The notes beneath the pieces were generated by a model. It had not been told where the DNA came from. It made no database searches and saw only the letters and a program-made list of their open reading frames with translations. This document shows positions 8,604-18,281 of a stretch of DNA of 64,000 nt, piece after piece. The DNA comes from an uncultured Bacilli bacterium (GTDB lineage: Bacteria; Bacillota_I; Bacilli_A; RF39; UBA660). Numbering within the stretch: position 1 is the stretch's first letter; each line of letters opens with the position of its first letter. Position numbers and translations under genes: made by a program. The DNA lies in contig CANRAH010000001.1 in assembly GCA_947628565.1 (NCBI GenBank), forward strand, positions 1-64,000. Reading direction: 5' to 3'.

Positions 8604-8918
8604 AGTAGACCTCCCTTGCTAACTATATATTATACACTATATTTTCTAATTTTTAACGACAATTAGAATTATTGTTAATTACTTTTTTGTGCTACTTTTT
8701 GTTATTTATGTTAAATACTATTAGAGATTGATATTCTATATAATATCAAATTCGTTAATTTTACGTAAAGTTGTAGATTCGCACTATAGTTGTATTAAGC
8801 AAACTTTTAATTGGCTGTTTATATTTTGGAAGAGTTTAATATTTTTCTTTTTTGATGTAAGGTATTAGTTGACACTAATAAGTGTATTATAATAAATTAC
8901 TATGAAGTTAGTTCAAAT

Positions 8919-9398
8919 ATGGAGGTAATTATGAGTATACAGATTATTAAACAAGATAATTTTATAAAAATAAATATAAGTGAAAATGTTCATTATTATG
9001 AATATATCCGTTTCTTAAAAAAAAGAGATCTTTATGATAAAATATATGCTCATACAGTTAATTATGATAGAGAAAGTAATGATGATGTGATTTGTAGCAA
9101 AATTATATACTTTTATTGTTCTAATAACAGTTATTATTCTATTAGTTCTAATAAAGGTAAGACTTGTATAAATAGGAAAACAATTTATGATGAAAAAAAT
9201 CCTAATACAGAAGATTTTGGTACTGGAGAAAAAAAGATAAATGACTTTGATAAGTTTTTTCATATAAGTGATGAAACAATTTTTGTATATCCGGAAGAAA
9301 AAGAATATGGATTGCAAAATATAAGACATGGCTTATATCATGGATCTACAGTGGATGGAATAAGTTTTAATTCAAAATTATACTTTGAGGAACTCTAA
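8919..9398 (+). CDS. Hypothetical protein, possibly truncated by frameshift (continuation to about 9545)
   Basis: 159-aa ORF; downstream frames KYKDILLEMLKN* and EIKSIENIETILDLSVFDIIPKSEVKILINKKKD*. Confidence 0.55.
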   Translation: MEVIMSIQIIKQDNFIKINISENVHYYEYIRFLKKRDLYDKIYAHTVNYDRESNDDVICSKIIYFYCSNNSYYSISSNKGKTCINRKTIYDEKNPNTEDFGTGEKKINDFDKFFHISDETIFVYPEEKEYGLQNIRHGLYHGSTVDGISFNSKLYFEEL

Positions 9399-9663
9399 AA
9401 TATAAAGATATTTTATTAGAAATGCTTAAAAATTAATTGAAGAAATAAAAAGTATAGAAAATATAGAAACAATATTAGATTTAAGTGTTTTTGATATAAT
9501 TCCCAAATCTGAAGTGAAAATATTAATTAATAAGAAAAAAGATTGATTACAGAATATAATTTTATTAAACGTAATGTTTACCAACATTAATATAAAGTGG
9601 TATAGCGACTATTAAAAACATAGCAATTTGTTTTGGATGAGTCATATCCACTAGATTGAAACT

Positions 9664-9690
9664 AAACTCGGACTGTTAAGTTCGAGTTTT
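9664..9690 (+). repeat. GTTCGAG hairpin element, copy 4
   Basis: aaactcggactgttaagttcgagtttt, then TATGATAAAAT. Confidence 0.65.
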
Positions 9691-9738
9691 AATATATTTG
9701 AATTTATGATAAAATATTTATAGATTTAAATTGATATA

Positions 9739-9775
9739 TTTGTCAATTTAGAAAACACGCTTGCAAATTGACAAC
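9739..9775 (+). repeat. Stem-loop repeat, copy 3 (variant of the 44-bp repeat)
   Basis: tttgtcaatttagaaaacacgcttgcaaattgacaac; longer perfect stem TTGTCAATTT/AAATTGACAA. Confidence 0.8.
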
Positions 9776-9810
9776 ATCAATTTTCATTAATTTTGGAAGG
9801 TAGAGTATTT

Positions 9811-10395
9811 ATGGTTGGTTGCGCATTTTGTAAACTAGATAAAAAATTATTTTATAATAAAATTATTGAAGAAACAAATAATTTTATTATAATTCCGTGT
9901 TTAGGTTCATTAGTTCCTGGATATATTTTGATATTACCTAAAAGACATACGTATTGCATGACTGAATTTGATAAAGAAATAATGGAAGAATATAATTCTA
10001 TTTTAGAAAAATACAGAGAAAAATTTAAAAGACTGTATGGTAAATATCCAATTGTTTTTGAGCACGGTACCCCTGATCCTTGTGGTCTATGTGCAAACTG
10101 TGTAATTCATGCACATACTCTATAGTTAATCATAATTATAAAAACGAACAGGAAATAATTAATAAACTAAATCTTGTAAAAATTAGTGGATTAAATAATA
10201 TTGAAAAGAAAAATTATATATATTATAAAAATCCTCAAGGAATTGATTACATAACATATGATTTTGAACCAATTAGTCAAATTATGCGTATTTTTATAGC
10301 TAAAGATTATTTATATGAAAGAAAAGCATAATTGGAGAAAATTTTCTTTCGAAAAAAATATTTATAAAACTATTGAAGATTTAGAAAATAATTAA
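9811..10395 (+). pseudogene. HIT-family protein gene with two frameshifts
   Basis: CAFCKLDKK..NFIIIPCLGSLVPGYILILPKRH...FEHGTPDPCGLCANCVIHAHT | IVNHNYKNEQEI... | RWRK-like HNWRKFSFEKNIYKTIEDLENN*. Confidence 0.75.
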
Positions 10396-10574
10396 AAAGT
10401 GTAAAAGTTATTGTATGCCTTCTATTAGGGCACCATTAACGTTTATATTCGGATATTTATATAAAAAGATACCTCTTAGGTTATTTTGACAGACGTGTTA
10501 AAATACCTAGAGTGTTAAATATTTTGTTAAAGAAAAATATAAATGGTATAATAACCATTATATAGGAGGTTGAA

Positions 10575-11384
10575 ATGAGTAGAAAAATTGTAGCTATAGG
10601 TGGAGGTTTAAATGGAAGAAAAAAGGATGATGGAACTTTTGATCCATATGAAACAGGACCGATGGATAATGAAATAATAAGAATTACAGGAAAAGAAAAA
10701 CCTAATTTTTTATTCATAGCGCATGCACAAGATACAATTGAAGCACAAGATAAATATTTTATAGCAATGCAAAATATATATGAGTCTAAATATGGTTGTG
10801 TTTGCAAGCATTTAAATACAAGTGATTTATTAAATAAAGACAAGATCCAAGAATTAATTGATTGGGCAGATATTATTTATGAAGGTGGAGGAAACACCTT
10901 GGATATGATTAAGTTATGGAAGGATACTGGATTTGATAAAATATTGGCAGAAGCTTGGAAAAGCGGAAAAGTAATGTGTGGTGTGTCTGCAGGTGCAAAT
11001 TGCTGGTTTAAGGAATGCTCAAGTGATTCGTTACAAATTAAATATGGAAAAGATCAGCCATTAATTAAAGTTGATTGTCTAGGATTAGTAAAAGGTTTAT
11101 TTGTTCCACATTGTGATGAACCAGGTAGGAGTGAAAATGTAAAAGATTTATTAAAAACTAGTAATGAAATAGGATTATCTATGTCAAATTGCACTGCTCT
11201 TGAAATAATTGATGATCAATATAGATTAATAACAAGTGATGCATCTTTTCATAATATTGAGGCCTATGGGCTAAAATCATATTGGGAAAATGAACAATAT
11301 ATAGAAGAAAAAATAGATAATACATCAGAATTTAAACCATTGAGTGAATTATTAAGCAAAAATGTTAAAAATAAAAAACTATAA
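10575..11384 (+). CDS. Peptidase E-like / type 1 glutamine amidotransferase-like protein (peptidase S51)
   Basis: IVAIGGG, IYEGGGNTLDMIKLWK, MCGVSAGANCWF nucleophile motif, LFVPHCDEPGR. Confidence 0.88.
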   Translation: MSRKIVAIGGGLNGRKKDDGTFDPYETGPMDNEIIRITGKEKPNFLFIAHAQDTIEAQDKYFIAMQNIYESKYGCVCKHLNTSDLLNKDKIQELIDWADIIYEGGGNTLDMIKLWKDTGFDKILAEAWKSGKVMCGVSAGANCWFKECSSDSLQIKYGKDQPLIKVDCLGLVKGLFVPHCDEPGRSENVKDLLKTSNEIGLSMSNCTALEIIDDQYRLITSDASFHNIEAYGLKSYWENEQYIEEKIDNTSEFKPLSELLSKNVKNKKL

Positions 11385-11460
11385 TTATTTCAAGACCAAA
11401 TTTTAGTTTTATATAATATAAAGTTGCAAATTACTACGTTACTCGCACTAGATTTATACT

Positions 11461-11479
11461 AAACTTGGAAAATTCAAGT
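11461..11479 (+). repeat. Degenerate GTTCGAG-type hairpin element, copy 5
   Basis: aaacttggaaaattcaagt. Confidence 0.4.
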
Positions 11480-11526
11480 AAAGATAGTGTATATTGACAA
11501 TATCAATATAGAAAAGGAGATAAACT

Positions 11527-11853
11527 ATGGAACAAGTGTATAATAAATTGGTAAGAGATAAAATACCTGAAATAATTAAATCAAATGGAGAGGAACCAAT
11601 TACTAGAATTCTAACTGATGAAGAATATAAAGTTGAATTAGAAAAAAAATTAAATGAGGAATATCAAGAAGTTTTAAATGCAACTGGAAAGGATAGAATA
11701 GAAGAATTAGCCGATATGTTAGAAATAATGAAATATTTAGCTAAATTAGAAAATGCAACTTTAGAAGAAGTTATTGCTATCGCACAAGAAAAAGGAACAA
11801 AAAAAGGAACCTTTGAAAACAAAATATTTTTAGAAAAGGTATTGAGAAAGTAA
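11527..11853 (+). CDS. MazG-like nucleoside triphosphate / phosphoribosyl-ATP pyrophosphohydrolase
   Basis: YNKLVRDKIPEIIKSNG...EEYQEVL...EELADMLEIMKYLA. Confidence 0.88.
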   Translation: MEQVYNKLVRDKIPEIIKSNGEEPITRILTDEEYKVELEKKLNEEYQEVLNATGKDRIEELADMLEIMKYLAKLENATLEEVIAIAQEKGTKKGTFENKIFLEKVLRK

Positions 11854-11919
11854 TAAATTAAAATTATTAAATTTTGTTAGAAAAGTTCCCAAACTACTTT
11901 TAGGACACCAAGTTAATAT

Positions 11920-11949
11920 CGAACTTGTACTTTTAATAGTTCGAGTTTT
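11920..11949 (+). repeat. GTTCGAG hairpin element, copy 6
   Basis: cgaacttgtacttttaatagttcgagtttt, then TATGCTATAAT at 11964-11974. Confidence 0.6.
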
Positions 11950-12039
11950 AAAATGTTTGAATTTATGCTATAATTTAAATTAATAAGTTTGCCGATTTAA
12001 TTATCAAATACAATATTTAAATAAATAAGGAGGTAAATT

Positions 12040-12840
12040 ATGTGGGGAGCAATAATTGGAGATTTGGCAGGATCAATATATGAATATGAGCAAACTAAAC
12101 AAATTTCAAAATTAAATTTAGTTAATCTTATCGATGATAAAAGTTTTTATAGTGACGATACTATTTTAACAATTGCCATACTTGATAGTATTTTAAATAA
12201 CAAAGATTATGATTTTTATTTAAAAAAATATGCTAAAGATTTTATGAATTATAAACCTAATTTTACTCCATATTTTAAAGACATTTTTTCACCGGGATTT
12301 ATTAAATGGTCAAAAAATAATCAAAATGGTAATAGTATTGGTAATGGAGCTATGATGAGAATATCTCCGATTGGCTATTTATTTAATAATAAAGAAGAGA
12401 TAATTGAAAATGCGATAAAGGCGACAATTCCTTCACACAATTCTACTGAGGCTATAAATAGTGCAGTTACAGTAGCTTTAATTATTTATTATGCAAGAAT
12501 AGGATTATCAAAAGGAAAAATAGTAAAAGAGTTAAATTTAAAATATGAATATAAACCTTTTACAAAGTTTAATGCCATATGTAATGAAACTATTGATAAT
12601 TGTTTATATGCATTGTTTAATTCAACTTCGTTTGATGAATCATTAAAAAGAGTGATTTCTTATGGTGGAGATACGGATACAAATGCTTGTATAGTCGGTT
12701 CAATGGCTGAAGCATTATATGGAATTTCTAATGAATTAATAAATGAGGCAAGAAAAAAAATTCCAAATAGTTTTGAGAATATATTAGATAAAGGTTATTC
12801 TAAGGTTTTAAAAATGGTAAATAATAGTAATAATAAATAA
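12040..12840 (+). CDS. ADP-ribosylglycohydrolase family protein
   Basis: GAIIGDLAGSIYE, SDDTILTIAILD, GNGAMMRISPIG, YGGDTDTNACIVGSMAEALYGI. Confidence 0.92.
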   Translation: MWGAIIGDLAGSIYEYEQTKQISKLNLVNLIDDKSFYSDDTILTIAILDSILNNKDYDFYLKKYAKDFMNYKPNFTPYFKDIFSPGFIKWSKNNQNGNSIGNGAMMRISPIGYLFNNKEEIIENAIKATIPSHNSTEAINSAVTVALIIYYARIGLSKGKIVKELNLKYEYKPFTKFNAICNETIDNCLYALFNSTSFDESLKRVISYGGDTDTNACIVGSMAEALYGISNELINEARKKIPNSFENILDKGYSKVLKMVNNSNNK

Positions 12841-12996
12841 GAAAATTAATACCAAATGGGTAATGAAGAAATTTAATATATTAAATATAAAAAAAATATT
12901 ATTAACAATAATTAATTTACAATGTCAAAATGTAAGTGGATTATTATATGTTATTTAAATTAAAATACAATAATAAAATTTTAAAGGAGTCTTGTA

Positions 12997-14757
12997 ATGA
13001 AAAAGAAAAAAAGTTTATTTAAAAGAATATATTATATGTTAAATAAACGTCAAAAAATAAATTTTGTTGTAATTATAATTATAATGATTATTTCTGCAAT
13101 TTTAAGTCAATTATTACCATTATCAATTGGACAATTGACTGATGATGTTTTGAATCAGAATAATTTATCATTTATAAAGATTATTCCATTTTTATTATTT
13201 ATATTAGTAGTAACAGTTTCTAATGAAATAATAAAAGTGATTAGACGTGTTATTGTAGAAGATACCTGCACTAGATGCGAAAAAAATGCTCGTTCGCAAG
13301 CAGTAAATTCATTATTACATGCATCTTTAACTTATTTTAAAGAAAATATGACTGGAAATATACATGGAAAATTAAATAGAAGTTTGGATGGAACAATAAA
13401 ATTGTTAAAACTACTTTTTATGGATTTTGCTCCAGCAATATTTAGTGGTGTGGCTGCAATTGTTGTTATTTTTTCTAAATTACCATTATTTTTATCAATA
13501 TTAATGTTGTTTGTTATTCCAATAGGTATTTTAATTGTCTTTAGACAAATATCTACTCAAAAAGGAATTAGAGTGGAACTTATGGAAGAAAAATCATCTA
13601 TGGATGGAACTATGGTAGAATTAATAAATGGAATTGAAGTAATAAGAGTAACTAATAACGCTGAAAAAGAGGTTAATAGATTTACAGATAAATCTGAATA
13701 TTTACGCATTAAAGAAATGAAACATCATAAGTCAATGGCCTTTTATGATTGCTTAAAATTTGTAAATGAAGCAATATTCACAGTATTAGTTATTGGAACT
13801 AGCGCATATTTAGCGGGTGAAGGAGTAATCAGTGTTGGAACTGTGCTTACAGCTTATTTATGTTTTACACAATTAACCACACCATTGCGTGAATTACATC
13901 GTATATTCGATGAATTATCAGAATCTACAATTTTAGCTAGAGAATATTTTAATATAATTGATTTAGAAAAGGATTTTTCTTATAAAAGAATTAAAAATAA
14001 TAATGAAAATGATGTAAATAAATCATTTATACATATAAAAAATGTAGAATTTTCTTATAAAAATGATACAAAAAAAATTATTAAAAATTTAAATTTAGAT
14101 ATTCAAAAAGGAGAATTTATTGGTATAGCTGGACCAAGTGGTTGTGGTAAATCTACTTTTATAAAACTTTTAACTAAACTTGAAAAAAATAATAGTGGAA
14201 GTATTTTTATTGAAGGTAAAAATTTAACTAATTTATCTCGTGATGACATATCAAATACTATGGCACTAGTGCCTCAAAATCCATTTATTATAGCAGATAC
14301 AATAAAGAAAAATATTTGTTATGGCATGCATAGAGAAGTAAGTGATGATGAAATTAAAGAGGCTGCAAGAAAAGCTTACATAGATGATTTTATAGAATCT
14401 TTACCTAATGGATATGATACTGTTTTATCAGAAGGTGGAAGTAATTTATCGGGAGGTCAAAGGCAACGTATTGCTATAGCTAGGATTTTTTTAAGGAAAC
14501 CTAAATTATTAATTTTAGATGAAGCAACAAGTGCTTTAGATAATACTTCTGAAAAATATATTCAAATGCAAATAGAACAATTAAAGACAGTCGATAAAAC
14601 AGCTATAATATCTATAGCGCATAGACTTACAACATTACAAAACAGTGATAAAATATTAGTATTTGACAATGGTGAAATTGTTCAAAATGGGAAATATAAG
14701 GAATTAATTGAAAACCCGGGAATATTTCAGGATATGTACAACGGAAAGATAAAGTAA
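12997..14757 (+). CDS. ABC transporter ATP-binding protein/permease
   Basis: N-terminal TM domain; GPSGCGKST Walker A; LSGGQRQRIAIARIFLRKPKLLILDEATSALD. Confidence 0.95.
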   Translation: MKKKKSLFKRIYYMLNKRQKINFVVIIIIMIISAILSQLLPLSIGQLTDDVLNQNNLSFIKIIPFLLFILVVTVSNEIIKVIRRVIVEDTCTRCEKNARSQAVNSLLHASLTYFKENMTGNIHGKLNRSLDGTIKLLKLLFMDFAPAIFSGVAAIVVIFSKLPLFLSILMLFVIPIGILIVFRQISTQKGIRVELMEEKSSMDGTMVELINGIEVIRVTNNAEKEVNRFTDKSEYLRIKEMKHHKSMAFYDCLKFVNEAIFTVLVIGTSAYLAGEGVISVGTVLTAYLCFTQLTTPLRELHRIFDELSESTILAREYFNIIDLEKDFSYKRIKNNNENDVNKSFIHIKNVEFSYKNDTKKIIKNLNLDIQKGEFIGIAGPSGCGKSTFIKLLTKLEKNNSGSIFIEGKNLTNLSRDDISNTMALVPQNPFIIADTIKKNICYGMHREVSDDEIKEAARKAYIDDFIESLPNGYDTVLSEGGSNLSGGQRQRIAIARIFLRKPKLLILDEATSALDNTSEKYIQMQIEQLKTVDKTAIISIAHRLTTLQNSDKILVFDNGEIVQNGKYKELIENPGIFQDMYNGKIK

Positions 14758-14821
14758 TATTTATATAGTAATTCAAGATGTTTTAGTTTTAAAACGAGTT
14801 TATGTATGATATAATAAAATA

Positions 14822-16012
14822 GTGATGAATATGAAAATTATTTTAATATTATTAATTAGCTTATTTACTTATGGGTGTAAATCTAAAGACGTTATTTATG
14901 AAGATAAAACAAATGATTTTATAAATATAGAAAATAGTACATTTGAAGTTTATAGTGATATTTATTTGAATGACGTTATAAAGGTTGCTAATGATGATGT
15001 AAAATTAATAAGTGAAAATTATAAAATTAATACTGAAAAGTTAGGAGTTCAAGATCTAAGCGTTTACTATGAGTATGATGGTAAAAAATTTATTTATAAT
15101 CTAAAAATAAAGATAAAAGATACAATATCTCCACTTGTATTTAGTGGTACAAATAAAACTTTACTTATTAATTATGATGAAGATTTATGTGATGTTATAA
15201 CATATGGCGATAATTATACTAAAGACGTTAATTGTAAAATAGAAGGTACTTATGATTTATCAAAGGTCGGTACTTATAATTTAATATATATATTAACCGA
15301 TGAAAGTGGTAATGAAAAAAAAGTTAATGTAACTTTAAATATTGTGGAATCATTACCTAAATCTTCAAATAATAAAACTAAAATTAATTTTTCTGATATA
15401 TATAAAAAGCATAAAAATGATAATACAGAAATAGGAATAGATATATCAAAATGGCAGGGAGAAATAGATTTTAATAAAGTAAAGAATGCTGGAGCTACTT
15501 TTGTAATAATGAGAATAGCGCGTCAAAATGAGCAAAAAGGGGAACTTGTAATTGATGAATATTATGCTCAAAACATAAAAAAAGCTAAAGAGGCTGGGCT
15601 TAAAGTAGGTGTATATCTTTATAGTATTGCTACATCTATAGATGAAGCTATCAATCAAGCCAATTATGTAATAAAAACTTTAAGTGGTGAAAAATTAGAT
15701 TTGCCTATTGTATTTGATTGGGAAAGTTGGTCTAGTTGGAATTCATTTAAAATAAGTTTTTATGATATAAATAGTATAGCCGATGAATTTATTAAAGCGG
15801 TAGAAAATAAAGGTTATAATGGAATGCTTTACAGTAGTAAATTCTATTTAGAAACTATTTGGACTAATAAAGAAAATAATCCTGTTTGGCTTGCTCATTA
15901 TACAGATGAAACGAATTATGAAGGTGATTATCAATTTTGGCAACTTTGTAATAATGGCAAAATAGATGGAATATCTAGTGATGTTGATATAGATATAATG
16001 TATAAAAAATAA
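14822..16012 (+). CDS. GH25 lysozyme-like lipoprotein with Ig-like domain
   Basis: Lipobox LFTYGCKSK; DUF5011-like DTISPLVF..; GIDISKWQGEIDFNKVKNAGATFVIMRIAR..GVYLYS..DWE. Confidence 0.88.
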   Translation: MMNMKIILILLISLFTYGCKSKDVIYEDKTNDFINIENSTFEVYSDIYLNDVIKVANDDVKLISENYKINTEKLGVQDLSVYYEYDGKKFIYNLKIKIKDTISPLVFSGTNKTLLINYDEDLCDVITYGDNYTKDVNCKIEGTYDLSKVGTYNLIYILTDESGNEKKVNVTLNIVESLPKSSNNKTKINFSDIYKKHKNDNTEIGIDISKWQGEIDFNKVKNAGATFVIMRIARQNEQKGELVIDEYYAQNIKKAKEAGLKVGVYLYSIATSIDEAINQANYVIKTLSGEKLDLPIVFDWESWSSWNSFKISFYDINSIADEFIKAVENKGYNGMLYSSKFYLETIWTNKENNPVWLAHYTDETNYEGDYQFWQLCNNGKIDGISSDVDIDIMYKK

Positions 16013-16017
16013 ATATG

Positions 16018-16053
16018 AAAATGTTATAGTGATTTTACTATAACATTTTATTT
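16018..16053. terminator. Terminator hairpin
   Basis: aaaatgttatagtgattttactataacatttta. Confidence 0.65.
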
Positions 16054-16235
16054 TATTTAGATAAATTTTTTGTTTCACTTGCATTTATAGTAATTATTAT
16101 AACTTATAAATTTATTATATGAGATTTACATTTTTAAGTATATATGCTAAAATAACGCATAAGTAATTTATCTAATTTGTAAATGATTAATTTATATGAT
16201 ATTTAATTTGTATTTCTTTATACATTTTTGAGGAG

Positions 16236-17732
16236 TTGATAAAGATGAATTTTTTAATAAAAATAAATTTTTCGGATAGTATATTTTTGAATGTAAATAC
16301 TTTTATTTATGATGATAATACTTATGCAATTGAATTGTATTTAACTCCAGAAACAGATTTAAAAGAAATTCTTTCAAAAAAAAATTTTTTGTCATTACTT
16401 GAAAAAGAACTAAATGCTCTTAAAATTGATTGCAATCTTTTTCAAAATAGCATTTCATCAATAGAAAATTTAATTAAAGAAGATATAGATGTTTTAAAAA
16501 GTTGTTCTGATTTTACCATTTTTCCAACTAACGAAATGAAAAAATTTATAGAACGTAATCCTATATTAAAAGAATATAAATTATATTTGGATGGTGAATA
16601 TTCAATAAATCACGATAATTTTGATGTAATAGAAAATTTATTTGGTGAATATAACAATATATATTTATATATTGATGGAAATGATGAAGAAGTATCTATA
16701 CAAGAGTATAAAAAAACTTTAGATGCAATTGATAAAATAGTAAATAAAATAAAAAAATATAATTTAAGCCCATTAGAACAGATTATGTATGCTTATGATT
16801 TAGTTAGGGATAGAGTATATAATTCTGAGGGCGAATTTGAAAAAGAAACTATATCAAGAGATTTAACGCAAGTTTTATTAGGTGATAAAATTGTATGTGT
16901 AGGGTTTGCTAATATATTTGAAAAAGTTTTAAATAACTTAGGTATAAAATCACGTATGTATAGTATAAAAAATAGTGATAATAAAAAGCATGGTCATAGA
17001 AGAAATATAGCGTATGTTAAAGATGATAAATATAAAATAAATGGAATATATTATTTTGATACAACTTGGGATAGTAAAAGAAGTATTAATGATAACAGTT
17101 ATTTAAAATCTTATAGATTTTTTGCAAGAACAAAACGTGATGTAGATGTTTATTCTATTAAATATACAGATAGAACATTTGAAGGATTCAATATTGATAT
17201 GATATTTGAATTTGAAAAAATAGTTAATGAGCAAGGAATAAAAAAAATACCGAAAAAGATGATACATACTATAAATGAAATATCTGAATTTATAGATGAT
17301 TGTGAATTAATTAATCCTTTAATATTAATTGATATTCCTAATATGCCTTCATTTATTATGGATAGCTTTAATAAATCTGATGTAATTTCTAAATTATATC
17401 AATATGAAAATTTATTATTTAAAGAAGAAATAAATCCATTAATATTATTAAGTGCTTTATACGAGGTTAGAAAAATTGAGTTTTATGAAGATAGTGGTAA
17501 GTATCCATTTAGCTATGAAGATATAAAAACAACAATTATTAATTCTGATTGGGGTATATCTTCTTTTGAGATGGTTTTAAGTTTAATTATTTCAAAAAAA
17601 TTAAGAGAAAAAAGAGCTAATGAAGTTTTAGAAGATTATTTAAAAGATAATGATTTAAGAAAAAATATAGAATGTGTTAAGCTTACAAAAGTTTTGAAGA
17701 AATCAGTAGAAACTAAAACTTTAAATAAGTAA
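16236..17732 (+). CDS. Transglutaminase-like domain protein
   Basis: LSPLEQIMYAYDLVRDRVYN...DKIVCVGFANIFEKVLNNLGIKSRMY...HRRNIAYV..YYFDTTWD (Cys/His/Asp order). Confidence 0.75.
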   Translation: MIKMNFLIKINFSDSIFLNVNTFIYDDNTYAIELYLTPETDLKEILSKKNFLSLLEKELNALKIDCNLFQNSISSIENLIKEDIDVLKSCSDFTIFPTNEMKKFIERNPILKEYKLYLDGEYSINHDNFDVIENLFGEYNNIYLYIDGNDEEVSIQEYKKTLDAIDKIVNKIKKYNLSPLEQIMYAYDLVRDRVYNSEGEFEKETISRDLTQVLLGDKIVCVGFANIFEKVLNNLGIKSRMYSIKNSDNKKHGHRRNIAYVKDDKYKINGIYYFDTTWDSKRSINDNSYLKSYRFFARTKRDVDVYSIKYTDRTFEGFNIDMIFEFEKIVNEQGIKKIPKKMIHTINEISEFIDDCELINPLILIDIPNMPSFIMDSFNKSDVISKLYQYENLLFKEEINPLILLSALYEVRKIEFYEDSGKYPFSYEDIKTTIINSDWGISSFEMVLSLIISKKLREKRANEVLEDYLKDNDLRKNIECVKLTKVLKKSVETKTLNK

Positions 17733-17813
17733 ATGTGTAATATAATAATTAGTAATTCAAAAAGTAAAGTTGTTAGAAGAATATTAGTGTGTTATAATTA
17801 AATAGGTGATTAT

Positions 17814-18281
17814 ATGAATAAAAATTTAAAAAATGTTTTAGTTATAAGTACTATAATTTTAATGATAGATCAAGTAATAAAAATAATACTAACTAATAAA
17901 ATGTTATTTAATCAAGAATTTCCATTAATAGAAAATCTATTAAGTTTAAACCTTGTGAAAAATGAGGGAGCAGCTTTTAGTATTCTTACTGGTAATAGAC
18001 TTTTACTAATATTAATTTCTGTAATAGCTTTAATTTTAATATGTTATTATATAACTAAACAGGAATATTTTGATGATTTAAATTTAACTATATTTTCATT
18101 GTTAATAGGAGGTTTGCTAGGTAATTTAGTAGATAGAATAGTGCATGGATATGTAATAGATTATATAAGTTTAAAAATTGGATCTTATTTATTTCCAATA
18201 TTTAATTTTGCAGATATATGCATAGTTTTATCCGCCCTAATAATTATTGTGACTACTATTAAGGGGGAAGTATGGAATTAA
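17814..18281 (+). CDS. lspA: Lipoprotein signal peptidase II
   Basis: LVKNEGAAFSIL; GGLLGNLVDRIVHGYVIDYI; FNFADICI. Confidence 0.95.
   Translation: MNKNLKNVLVISTIILMIDQVIKIILTNKMLFNQEFPLIENLLSLNLVKNEGAAFSILTGNRLLLILISVIALILICYYITKQEYFDDLNLTIFSLLIGGLLGNLVDRIVHGYVIDYISLKIGSYLFPIFNFADICIVLSALIIIVTTIKGEVWN

Noticed and set aside
2305-12040. Classical integron attC sites
   Set aside because: Boundary sequences do not fit RYYYAAC...GTTRRRY spacing and no integron-type tyrosine recombinase is present in the window; the array is therefore described without calling it an integron.
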